Shown here: positions 7,453 through 12,783 of the stretch, in pieces
Layout: each line of letters starts with the position of its first letter
Position numbering within the stretch: position 1 is the first letter of the stretch
Source of the DNA: Bacillota bacterium
Lineage (GTDB): Bacteria; Bacillota; Clostridia; Lachnospirales; Lachnospiraceae
Assembly: GCA_023423335.1 (NCBI GenBank)
Contig: JAFAFU010000050.1
Location: 1-12,783 of the forward strand
Length of the DNA stretch: 12,783 nucleotides
Direction: 5' to 3'
Position numbers and translations under genes: made by a program
The notes under the pieces: model-generated
What the model was told of the DNA's origin: nothing
Database searches by the model: none
Seen by the model: the letters and a program-made list of their open reading frames with translations, nothing else

Positions 7453-7495
7453 AAAAACACTCCTTATACTTATTATGATAAATAGTATAAGGAGT
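7453..7495 (-). terminator. Perfect 12-bp inverted repeat: terminator hairpin overlapping the next gene's ribosome site
   Basis: ACTCCTTATACT (7459-7470) and AGTATAAGGAGT (7484-7495) are perfect 12-bp complements around a 13-bp loop. On the minus strand the hairpin starts 22 nt after the stop of the exported-protein gene and is followed by GTTTTT, which fits an intrinsic terminator, although the stem has only four G/C pairs. The 3' arm contains the AAGGAG ribosome site of the gene starting at 7452, so in a read-through transcript that site would be locked in the stem. Confidence 0.6.
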
Positions 7496-7503
7496 AAATG
7501 CAA
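7475..7503 (-). promoter_or_regulatory. Predicted promoter nested in the 12-bp inverted repeat
   Basis: On the minus strand TATCAT (7475-7480) is a good -10 lying inside the hairpin loop. TTGCAT (7498-7503), a weak -35, lies 17 bp upstream, just outside the repeat. Transcription would start near 7468, giving a leader of about 16 nt that lacks the 5' arm and so leaves the AAGGAG site free. The two arms flank the -10, so the repeat could also be an operator. Confidence 0.45.
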
Positions 7504-7517
7504 TATTTATGCTTTAT

Positions 7518-8315
7518 TTATTCTGGCGCCGCATCTCCCTGCGCCTGAGCAGTTAACTTTTCCTGGGCTATCTTTTCATAACCGGTCCAGAATACATTCA
7601 GGTCCTCATCACTTTCCTTCGCTTCAATACCCTTCTCATCAGTAAAACTTATGAGTGTCAGCACGTCCTCGTCATTATTCCTCTCATCATAATAAGCCTT
7701 GAGTTCCGGGCTCATATCTTCTGAATATATTTTCAAGGCGCCGCTGCTATCCGTTATAACATAGAACTTTGAGAGACTCGGGGCCAGTGTATTAATACGC
7801 GCAAATTTAATATCGTAATATGCATATACGATATAAGCACCTTCCTCATAACTCTTCTTGGCATAGGTCTTTATATTCTTACATTCTTCAATGTACTTTA
7901 CTTTTCTCTCAAGCTCTTCCTCGGATTCTGCTTTTGAAGGATCACTGTACAGACTCTTCATCTTACTGATATCACGACCGGCTTTCGCATTATAATATTC
8001 TATCAACAAAGCATCCATACCTTCAACTTCTTCAAATCCGTTTACCGGTAATGGTGTAGGAGTCGGTATCGGCGTAGCTGTAGGAGCCGGTGTAGTTGTG
8101 GCTTCGGCCTCTTCCCCAATATTATCTGTTTCAACAGCGGCAAGCGCCACGGAATCTTCCAGGCCGCTCATTAAGGTGCCGGCGTCCGCTTCAGCCTCAA
8201 GCTTCAGACTCTCCTGGGCCTTCGGCTGATCCTTACTTATAGAAAGAGTAAGCAGCCCTATTCCCATTGTACTCATTGTCGTTAATAATATAATCTTTTT
8301 ATATTTTAATTTCAT
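7518..8315 (-). CDS. Exported or membrane-anchored protein with Thr/Pro linker, unknown function
   Basis: 265-aa protein with a basic N-terminus (MKLKYKK) and one hydrophobic stretch (about residues 8-26) that acts as signal peptide or anchor. There is no lipobox cysteine there. A low-complexity acidic/Ala region (33-72) leads to a Thr-Pro-rich linker (73-90, TPIPTPTPLP) of the type used outside the cell by Firmicutes. The C-terminal domain (about 93-255) has Tyr-rich alternating strands (YIVYAYYDIKFARI, KFYVITDSSGALKIY) preceded by two helices, reminiscent of an NTF2-like or DUF4878-like fold; this is a fold guess, not a family match. Start choice: the frame runs on to 8438, but ATG at 8315 follows GGAGG by six nt and begins the signal peptide, and 8438 would lie in the -35 box. 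It has its own promoter, and a hairpin terminator 22 nt after its stop. No gene partner is suggested by context. Confidence 0.85.
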   Translation of the reverse strand: MKLKYKKIILLTTMSTMGIGLLTLSISKDQPKAQESLKLEAEADAGTLMSGLEDSVALAAVETDNIGEEAEATTTPAPTATPIPTPTPLPVNGFEEVEGMDALLIEYYNAKAGRDISKMKSLYSDPSKAESEEELERKVKYIEECKNIKTYAKKSYEEGAYIVYAYYDIKFARINTLAPSLSKFYVITDSSGALKIYSEDMSPELKAYYDERNNDEDVLTLISFTDEKGIEAKESDEDLNVFWTGYEKIAQEKLTAQAQGDAAPE

Positions 8316-8397
8316 AATAATCCTCCATGTTGCCAATACCCGTGGACTCGGGCGCGAGCACAAATTTACTATCTCCCTTGAGCTCGTATTCCTGCAT
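8299..8397 (-). CDS. Possible 32-codon small ORF in the leader, overlapping the exported-protein gene
   Basis: Within the predicted leader an ATG at 8397 opens a 32-codon frame (begins MQEYELKGDS, ends MEDYYEIKI) that stops with TAA at 8299-8301, overlapping the main ATG (8315) by 17 bp in another frame. Codon use and amino-acid composition look coding-like. Against it, there is no ribosome site: the predicted transcript start is only about five nt upstream, so it would be leaderless. It may instead be the by-product of a structured leader, since CGAGC (8382-8386) and CGAG (8347-8350) on the minus strand compete for the same GCTCG (8355-8359). Confidence 0.25.
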   Translation of the reverse strand: MQEYELKGDSKFVLAPESTGIGNMEDYYEIKI

Positions 8398-8409
8398 GTT
8401 ATTAATAAT

Positions 8410-8438
8410 ATAATAGCAAAGAATTTATAAAAAGTCAA
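8410..8438 (-). promoter_or_regulatory. Strong sigma-A-type promoter of the exported-protein gene
   Basis: On the minus strand TTGACT (8433-8438) and TATTAT (8410-8415) each match consensus at five of six positions and are 17 bp apart. Transcription would start near 8403, giving a leader of about 88 nt. A-tract direct repeats lie just upstream of the -35 and may act as an UP element. Confidence 0.75.
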
Positions 8439-8449
8439 CCTCCTTATTT

Positions 8450-8486
8450 AATTTTTTTGTAATATAATTTAATATTTTTGTAATAT
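8450..8486. repeat. Two A-tract direct repeats with 21-bp period upstream of a promoter
   Basis: Plus-strand TTTTTGTAATAT occurs at 8454-8465 and again at 8475-8486, exactly 21 bp apart (two helical turns), each preceded by similar A/T sequence. On the minus strand these are A5-A7 tracts on one face of the helix beginning about 12 bp upstream of the -35 box. UP element, DNA bend or tandem regulator site are the options. Confidence 0.6.
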
Positions 8487-8575
8487 TTCGCCCCGGTCTG
8501 ATTTTTTTCGGGAAGTTTTGAGTCTTTTTTACAATAAAAAGGTTGTATGGTTTTATAAAAAAGCTGGAAACGTTC

Positions 8576-8604
8576 TTTACTTTATGAGACGATTAGTATA
8601 TAAT
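8576..8604 (+). promoter_or_regulatory. Predicted promoter of tRNA-Arg
   Basis: TTTACT (8576-8581) and a perfect TATAAT (8599-8604) are 17 bp apart. Transcription would start near 8611, leaving a 5' leader of about 36 nt for RNase P to remove. Confidence 0.65.
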
Positions 8605-8646
8605 AGCATAGTCCGAGAACACTTATCAGAAGATGATATACACTTT

Positions 8647-8719
8647 GCACCTGTAGCTCAGTGGATAGAGCGTTCGCCTCCGGAGCGAAAGGCCGCCGGT
8701 TCAAATCCAGTCAGGTGCA
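8647..8719 (+). tRNA. trnR: tRNA-Arg, anticodon CCG
   Basis: 73-nt cloverleaf reading the Arg codon CGG. Acceptor GCACCTG (8647-8653) pairs perfectly with CAGGTGC (8712-8718), and the discriminator is A8719. The D arm is GCTC/GAGC with loop AGTGGATA. The anticodon stem TTCGC/GCGAA encloses loop CTCCGGA with anticodon CCG at 8680-8682. The variable loop is five nt, and the T loop is TTCAAAT. CCA is not encoded: a T-run follows at once. The T stem GCCGG/CCAGT contains a C8697-A8709 mismatch and a terminal G-T wobble, so the arm is weaker than usual; the rest is canonical. It is a single tRNA with its own promoter and a strong terminator at 8766-8797. Confidence 0.97.
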
Positions 8720-8765
8720 TTTTTTGCGGATTTTTTTAGGTTCGGGAATCTCTGTATAAACACTG

Positions 8766-8797
8766 AAAAAGCCCGGTGCTGCTGCACCGGGCTTTTT
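8766..8797. terminator. Perfect bidirectional terminator between tRNA-Arg and nifJ
   Basis: A5-GCCCGGTGC (8766-8779) pairs perfectly with GCACCGGGC-T5 (8784-8797) over 14 bp around the tetraloop TGCT. The A-run and T-run make it functional on both strands, serving the plus-strand tRNA (47 bp upstream) and the minus-strand nifJ gene, whose stop is 55 bp away. Confidence 0.95.
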
Positions 8798-8851
8798 ATT
8801 ATAGCATGTATTCTATGAATGTAAGCGGATCATTGCCCGAAAGCCTGCTGC

Positions 8852-11800
8852 TTATTCCTGGGTCTCATATAAAGCGGCCAGCTTCTGAAGGTGAGCATAT
8901 TTTGCAATAGCGTTTTTCTCAGCCTTATCAAATAATTCTGCGGCTCTTTCCGGGTTCTGGCGGCTGAGTGCACTATAACGCACTTCATTCTTCAAGAAGT
9001 CCTGATAGCTTGCTGTAGGAGCCTTGCAGTCTAACTGGAACGGATTCTTGCCTTGCTCCGCCATACGGGGATCGAAGCGGAAGGTATTCCAGTAACCTGC
9101 TGCTACGGCATTCTTCTCCTCTGTCTGGGAAGTAGCCATACCACCCTTGATACCATGGCTGATACAAGGAGCATATGCGATTACGATGGAAGGACCGTTG
9201 TAGCTCTCTGCTTCAACCAAAGCCTTGATGGTCTGGTTGTAGTCGGCACCCATAGCGATCTGTGCTACATATACATAACCGTAGCTCATTGCGATGGCAG
9301 CTAAATCCTTCTTCTTTACATCCTTACCGGCTGCGGCAAACTGCGCAATTGCACCGGTAGGCGTTGCTTTGGAGGACTGTCCGCCGGTATTGGAATAAAT
9401 CTCCGTGTCAAATACAAGGATATTTACATCCTGGCCGCTGGCAATTACATGATCCAGACCGCCAAAACCAATATCATAAGCCCAGCCGTCACCGCCGAAA
9501 ATCCACTGGGACTTCTTGGATAAGAAATCCTTATCCTTTAAGATCTCATTGCCTTCCGCACAGCCGCATGCTTCAAGTGCTCTTACTAATGCGCTGGCAG
9601 CGCCGGAATTTTCACGGCCATTCTCATAGGTTGCAAGGTATCTCTCAGCTGCTGCCTTAGCTTCCTCATTCGAGGTTGTGGCTGCAAGCGCTTCAATCTT
9701 ACTCTTTGCTCTAGTTCTTAAGGTCTGCTGTGCCAGAAGCATGCCGTAACCATATTCCGCATTATCCTCAAACAGGGAGTTTGCCCAAGCAGGTCCCTTC
9801 CCCTTCTTGTTTACGGTGTAAGGAGTAGAAGGCATGGAACCGCCCCAGATGGAGGAGCATCCAGTCGCATTGGAGATAAACATTCTCTCGCCAAATAACT
9901 GTGTTACCAGCTTTGCATAGGGAGTTTCACCGCAGCCTGCACAAGCACCGGAGAACTCCAGTAACGGCTGATTGAACTGGCTGCCCTTAACGGTTACATC
10001 TTTGAATTTCTCTCTTACTTCAGCCTTTTCCTCTAAACCAAAGCCATAATCAAAGGATTTCTGCTCTTCCAGATTCGCTTCCAGCGGAGTCATAAGCAGA
10101 GCCTTGGCACCCTTCTTACCGGGACATACATTCGCACAGGAGCCGCAGCCGGTACAGTCAAGTACGGATACCGTAATAGCAAATTCATAGCCTGCCAAAC
10201 CTGTCATGGCAGTCTTCTTCATTCCTTCCGGAGCCTTAGCCGCTTCGTCAGCGTTCATAGCAACTGGACGGATTACCGCATGGGGACATACATAAGCACA
10301 GAAGTTACACTGAATACAATTCTCGGAATTCCATGTGGGTACATCAACCGCAATACCGCGCTTCTCGTATGCAGCAGAACCCTGAGGAAGTGTACCGTCA
10401 GCGTTTTCAACAAATGCAGAAACAGGAAGATCATTTCCCTGCTGCGCATTGACCGGTGTCAGTATATTATTGATGAAGTCGACAACATCTTTTCTGTCTC
10501 CGGTAACCTTGGTCAGAAGCTCCTCATCCGCAGCATTTTTCCAATGCTCAGGAACCTTGATTTCCTTCACATCGGTAATACCGCGGTCAATTGCCGCATG
10601 ATTCATAGCAACAACCGCATCACCCTTCTTGGAGTAGGAAGCGGTAGCCGCATCCTTCATGTATTTTACAGCCTCTTCTGCCGGAATGATGTTCGCCAGT
10701 TTGAAGAAAGCAGCCTGCAGGATAGTATTGATACGTCCGCCCAAGCCGATTTCCTTACCAATGCTGATACCGTCAATGGTATAGAACCTGATATTGTGCT
10801 CAGCCATATAACGCTTCACCTGGCCGGGTAAATGCTCTTCGATCTCGTCCATATTCCAGCCGCAGTTTAACAGGAAGGAACCGCCGTCTTTCACTTCCTG
10901 AACCATATTGTATTTTCTTACATAGGAAGGATTGTGGCAGGCAACAAAGTTCGCTTCGGTAATCAGATAGGTGGATTTAATCGGCTTCTTACCAAATCTC
11001 AAGTGAGACATGGTAACGCAGCCGGACTTCTTGGAGTCATAATCAAAGTATGCCTGCGCATACATATTGGTATGGTCACCGATGATCTTGATGGAGTTCT
11101 TATTGGCACCAACCGTACCGTCAGCACCGAGACCCCAGAATTTACAGCTGATGGTTCCTTCCGGTGTTGTATTCGGATTTTCTTTTATATCAAGGGATAA
11201 GTTGGTAACATCATCCTTGATACCGATCGTGAAGGTCTTCTTCTCGGTATTCTTATAAACGGCAATAATCTGAGCCGGTGTTGTATTTTTGGAGCCCAAA
11301 CCATAGCGGCCGTTAAATACGGGAACATTACCAAACTGGGTATCCTTCAGTGCCGCAACAACATCCAGATATAAAGGCTCACCAAGGGAACCGGGCTCCT
11401 TCGTTCTGTCAAGTACGGAAATCTTCTTAACAGACGCAGGGATAGCTTCCACAAGACGGGACGCATTGAAGGGACGGTATAAACGAACCTTAACAAGACC
11501 AACCTTGCTACCGTTTGCATTCAGGTAATCAATAGTCTCTTCGATTGTATCGTTAACGGAACCCATCGCAACGATTACATGCTCCGCATCTGCGGCACCA
11601 TAGTAATTAAAGAGCTTGTAGTCCGTTCCGAGCTTCTTATTCACTACATCCATATAATCTTCTACGATACCGGGAACCGCTTCGTAGTATGTATTGCAGG
11701 CTTCTCTTGCCTGGAAGAAAACGTCCGGGTTCTGGGCGGAGCCTCTGAGCACCGGATGCTCCGGGCTTAAGGAATTACGGCGGAATGCATCCACTGCATC

Positions 11801-12391
11801 CATATCAACCATGTCCTTTAAGTCTGCATAATCCCAGGCCTCAATCTTCTGGATCTCGTGGGAGGTTCTGAAGCCATCAAAGAAATGCAGGAAAGGAACT
11901 CTTCCCTTGATTGCTGCCAGATGGGCTACTGCTCCCAGGTCCATAACCTCCTGAGGGTTGCTGCTTGCAAGCATTGCAAAACCAGTCTGACGGCATGCAT
12001 AAATATCGGAATGATCGCCGAAGATGGATAATGCATGGCTGGCCAGTGCACGAGCCGATACATTGATAACGCCCGGAAGCAACTCACCTGCCATCTTATA
12101 CATATTCGGAATCATAAGTAACAAACCCTGTGATGCTGTAAAGGTAGTTGTCAAAGCCCCTGCTGCTAAGGAGCCGTGAACTGTACCAGCCGCACCTGCT
12201 TCGGACTGCATTTCAACAACCTTAACCTCTTGACCAAAAATATTTGTTCTGCCTTCCGCTGACCATTTGTCGGTCACTTCAGCCATGACAGAACTTGGCG
12301 TAATCGGATAGATTGCCGCAACATCGGTAAATGCATACGAGACGTGTGCCGCAGCAGTATTACCGTCCATTGTTTTCATTTTCCTTGCCAT
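8852..12391 (-). CDS. nifJ: Pyruvate:ferredoxin (flavodoxin) oxidoreductase
   Basis: 1179-aa single-chain PFOR that converts pyruvate, CoA and oxidised ferredoxin to acetyl-CoA, CO2 and reduced ferredoxin, the main entry to acetyl-CoA in anaerobic fermenters. The N-terminal domain has Thr31 (YPITPSS), Glu64 (MQSEAG) and Arg114 (SARALASHA), the same positions I recall for pyruvate and TPP binding in the Desulfovibrio africanus enzyme. Two ferredoxin-type 4Fe-4S motifs follow: Cys692/695/698/702 and Cys746/749/752/756. The proximal cluster ligands are Cys817, Cys820, Cys845 and Cys1076, and the TPP/Mg site is GGDGW (966-970) with YSNTGGQ (999-1005). Everything is intact, and there is no C-terminal extension of the D. 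africanus kind. Start choice: ATG at 12391 has AAGGAGG eight nt upstream; the frame runs 27 codons further but that would start upstream of the predicted transcript start. It is transcribed alone from the promoter at 12474-12501. Confidence 0.98.
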   Translation of the reverse strand: MARKMKTMDGNTAAAHVSYAFTDVAAIYPITPSSVMAEVTDKWSAEGRTNIFGQEVKVVEMQSEAGAAGTVHGSLAAGALTTTFTASQGLLLMIPNMYKMAGELLPGVINVSARALASHALSIFGDHSDIYACRQTGFAMLASSNPQEVMDLGAVAHLAAIKGRVPFLHFFDGFRTSHEIQKIEAWDYADLKDMVDMDAVDAFRRNSLSPEHPVLRGSAQNPDVFFQAREACNTYYEAVPGIVEDYMDVVNKKLGTDYKLFNYYGAADAEHVIVAMGSVNDTIEETIDYLNANGSKVGLVKVRLYRPFNASRLVEAIPASVKKISVLDRTKEPGSLGEPLYLDVVAALKDTQFGNVPVFNGRYGLGSKNTTPAQIIAVYKNTEKKTFTIGIKDDVTNLSLDIKENPNTTPEGTISCKFWGLGADGTVGANKNSIKIIGDHTNMYAQAYFDYDSKKSGCVTMSHLRFGKKPIKSTYLITEANFVACHNPSYVRKYNMVQEVKDGGSFLLNCGWNMDEIEEHLPGQVKRYMAEHNIRFYTIDGISIGKEIGLGGRINTILQAAFFKLANIIPAEEAVKYMKDAATASYSKKGDAVVAMNHAAIDRGITDVKEIKVPEHWKNAADEELLTKVTGDRKDVVDFINNILTPVNAQQGNDLPVSAFVENADGTLPQGSAAYEKRGIAVDVPTWNSENCIQCNFCAYVCPHAVIRPVAMNADEAAKAPEGMKKTAMTGLAGYEFAITVSVLDCTGCGSCANVCPGKKGAKALLMTPLEANLEEQKSFDYGFGLEEKAEVREKFKDVTVKGSQFNQPLLEFSGACAGCGETPYAKLVTQLFGERMFISNATGCSSIWGGSMPSTPYTVNKKGKGPAWANSLFEDNAEYGYGMLLAQQTLRTRAKSKIEALAATTSNEEAKAAAERYLATYENGRENSGAASALVRALEACGCAEGNEILKDKDFLSKKSQWIFGGDGWAYDIGFGGLDHVIASGQDVNILVFDTEIYSNTGGQSSKATPTGAIAQFAAAGKDVKKKDLAAIAMSYGYVYVAQIAMGADYNQTIKALVEAESYNGPSIVIAYAPCISHGIKGGMATSQTEEKNAVAAGYWNTFRFDPRMAEQGKNPFQLDCKAPTASYQDFLKNEVRYSALSRQNPERAAELFDKAEKNAIAKYAHLQKLAALYETQE

Positions 12392-12419
12392 TCTAATGTC
12401 CTCCTTAAAATTTAACACG

Positions 12420-12440
12420 ATACCAAACCCTATTTGGTAT
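12420..12440 (-). promoter_or_regulatory. Hairpin in the nifJ leader
   Basis: ATACCAAA (12420-12427) and TTTGGTAT (12433-12440) are perfect 8-bp complements around CCCTA. It falls about 27 nt into the predicted leader and about 28 nt before the start codon, leaving the ribosome site free. No T-run follows, so it is not an attenuator; a 5' stabilising stem or a downstream operator are possible. Confidence 0.5.
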
Positions 12441-12473
12441 GACTCATTTATTGTTTTTATTCGTCGATTCATT

Positions 12474-12501
12474 ATTATAACACATTATATAAAATTGTGA
12501 A
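12474..12501 (-). promoter_or_regulatory. Extended -10 promoter of nifJ
   Basis: On the minus strand TTCACA (12496-12501, five of six consensus bases) and TATAAT (12474-12479) are 16 bp apart, with an upstream TG one base from the -10 (TGTTATAAT). Transcription would start near 12467, giving a leader of about 75 nt. This fits a highly expressed catabolic gene. Confidence 0.75.
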
Positions 12502-12507
12502 ACACAA
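12495..12507. promoter_or_regulatory. Palindrome over the nifJ -35 box
   Basis: TTGTG-AAA-CACAA is a perfect inverted repeat covering the -35, placed where a bound repressor would block RNA polymerase. The half-site resembles the TTGTGA arm of Rex boxes, but the spacing is 3 bp rather than the wider Rex arrangement, so the regulator is not assigned. Confidence 0.45.
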
Positions 12508-12535
12508 AATATATATAATAATGAAAGATTCTTTT

Positions 12536-12561
12536 ATTATTGATAAAATATAATCAATAAT
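12536..12561. repeat. A/T-rich 9-bp inverted repeat upstream of the nifJ promoter
   Basis: ATTATTGAT (12536-12544) and ATCAATAAT (12553-12561) are perfect complements around an 8-bp A/T spacer, about 35 bp upstream of the nifJ -35. With one G/C pair per arm it is a poor RNA hairpin, so a protein-binding site is more likely than a terminator; chance cannot be excluded in such A/T-rich DNA. Confidence 0.4.
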
Positions 12562-12609
12562 TCCTGACTTTTTTGCTTCGGGGGACATTCGCCGGATCAG
12601 GAGGAAAAG

Positions 12610-12783
12610 TCACATCAGGATGGAATTCCCTTCCCTGGAATAAATATAAACCCGGTCTGACAAAACCTCCTCTGCCGATACCTGGCTGCGGTTCACATCC
12701 TCCACCATACGGTTTAAGACTTCCTTCTGAATACCCTTTCCCTTAGGAATCAGTATGATTTCATGGATGCTTGACGGAAGGAT
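12610..12783 (-). CDS. DUF5688-like protein, C-terminal 57 residues
   Basis: A frame open from the window edge gives 57 residues before TGA at 12610-12612. It contains LPSSIHEIILIPKG near the edge, then a helix (EVLNRMVEDVNRSQV) and AEEVLSDRVYIYSRE, the arrangement I recall for the C-terminus of DUF5688 proteins, which are widespread and uncharacterised in Lachnospiraceae. The start and most of the protein lie outside the window. The stop is 218 bp before the nifJ start; no convincing terminator separates them, but nifJ has its own promoter. Confidence 0.75.
   Translation of the reverse strand: MLPSSIHEIILIPKGKGIQKEVLNRMVEDVNRSQVSAEEVLSDRVYIYSREGNSILM

Larger units (their letters stand above)
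8316..8646. other. Gene-free stretch between the exported-protein gene and tRNA-Arg
   Basis: This 331-bp interval holds two divergent promoters (8410-8438 minus, 8576-8604 plus), the structured leader of the minus-strand gene, and an A/T-rich core (8440-8490) with two phased A-tract repeats. Between about 8490 and 8575 I see only A/T-rich sequence and a lone C/G-rich patch (CGCCCCGG near 8489-8496). The plus-strand frame that runs across the tRNA here is not a gene. Confidence 0.7.

Noticed and set aside
7498..7548. Plus-strand 16-codon frame beginning beside an AAGGAG
   Set aside because: The ribosome-like motif is the mirror arm of the inverted repeat, the spacing to ATG is only about three nt, and the frame lies inside the end of the minus-strand gene.
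8316..8438. Upstream extension of the exported-protein gene to 8438
   Set aside because: It would begin in the -35 box, lacks a ribosome site and would bury the signal peptide; ATG at 8315 has GGAGG at correct spacing.
8518..8739. Plus-strand 73-codon frame
   Set aside because: It runs straight through the tRNA-Arg gene and its promoter and has no ribosome site.
12392..12472. Upstream extension of nifJ by 27 codons
   Set aside because: The extra residues are not PFOR-like, they cover the leader hairpin, and the start would lie upstream of the predicted transcript start; the internal ATG has an excellent AAGGAGG.
12566..12611. GACTTTT / AAAAGTC inverted repeat after the DUF5688-like gene as a terminator
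   Set aside because: The arms are 32 bp apart with no stable inner stem, and no T-run follows on the minus strand.
1..12783. A new multi-gene defence, mobile or secondary-metabolite system
   Set aside because: Neighbouring genes are unrelated housekeeping or single-function genes, with intact promoters and terminators separating most of them; no integrase, transposase, nuclease-toxin pair or biosynthetic cluster was found.

Overview
This window looks like an ordinary chromosomal stretch of an anaerobic, probably spore-forming Clostridia member, most likely Lachnospiraceae. The evidence is a pyruvate:ferredoxin oxidoreductase, a SpoVB-type flippase, a DUF5688-like C-terminus (a family I associate with Lachnospiraceae), strong AAGGAGG-type ribosome binding sites, A/T-rich intergenic DNA with sigma-A-like promoters, and tRNA without encoded CCA. 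The family assignment is inference; no species can be named. I see no phage, transposon, CRISPR array or defence system.

Layout. 2-1099 (+) is the C-terminal part of a SpoVB/MVF-type flippase. It runs tail-to-tail, with an 8-bp overlap, into a minus-strand gene for a membrane-anchored PAS-PAS-GGDEF diguanylate cyclase (1092-2495). Upstream of that, also on minus, are metA (2573-3478, probably an acetyl-type enzyme) with its own promoter, ligA (3609-5606), and rluF (5664-6755). RluF is a 23S rRNA pseudouridine synthase whose basic tail is built from 33-bp in-frame repeats. rluF and ligA probably form an operon from a promoter at 6877-6905.

7018-8315 holds two minus-strand genes without a clear family: a 144-aa Met-rich helical-bundle protein and a 265-aa exported protein with a Thr/Pro linker. 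Between them is a compact element in which a perfect 12-bp inverted repeat, a -10 box, a poly-U tract and the downstream Shine-Dalgarno sequence are nested. The exported-protein gene has a strong promoter, two A-tract direct repeats in front of it, and an 88-nt leader carrying a possible 32-codon overlapping reading frame.

8316-8646 has no other gene. A plus-strand tRNA-Arg(CCG) at 8647-8719 is followed by a perfect bidirectional terminator. That terminator also ends the large minus-strand nifJ gene (8852-12391), whose promoter region contains several palindromes. The window closes with the last 57 codons of a minus-strand DUF5688-like gene.

Functionally the genes are a mix of housekeeping (ligA, rluF, tRNA-Arg), central fermentation (nifJ), methionine synthesis (metA), c-di-GMP signalling and cell-envelope functions. 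They do not form an obvious pathway. The most interesting material is regulatory architecture and the RluF repeat tail rather than a new multi-gene system.
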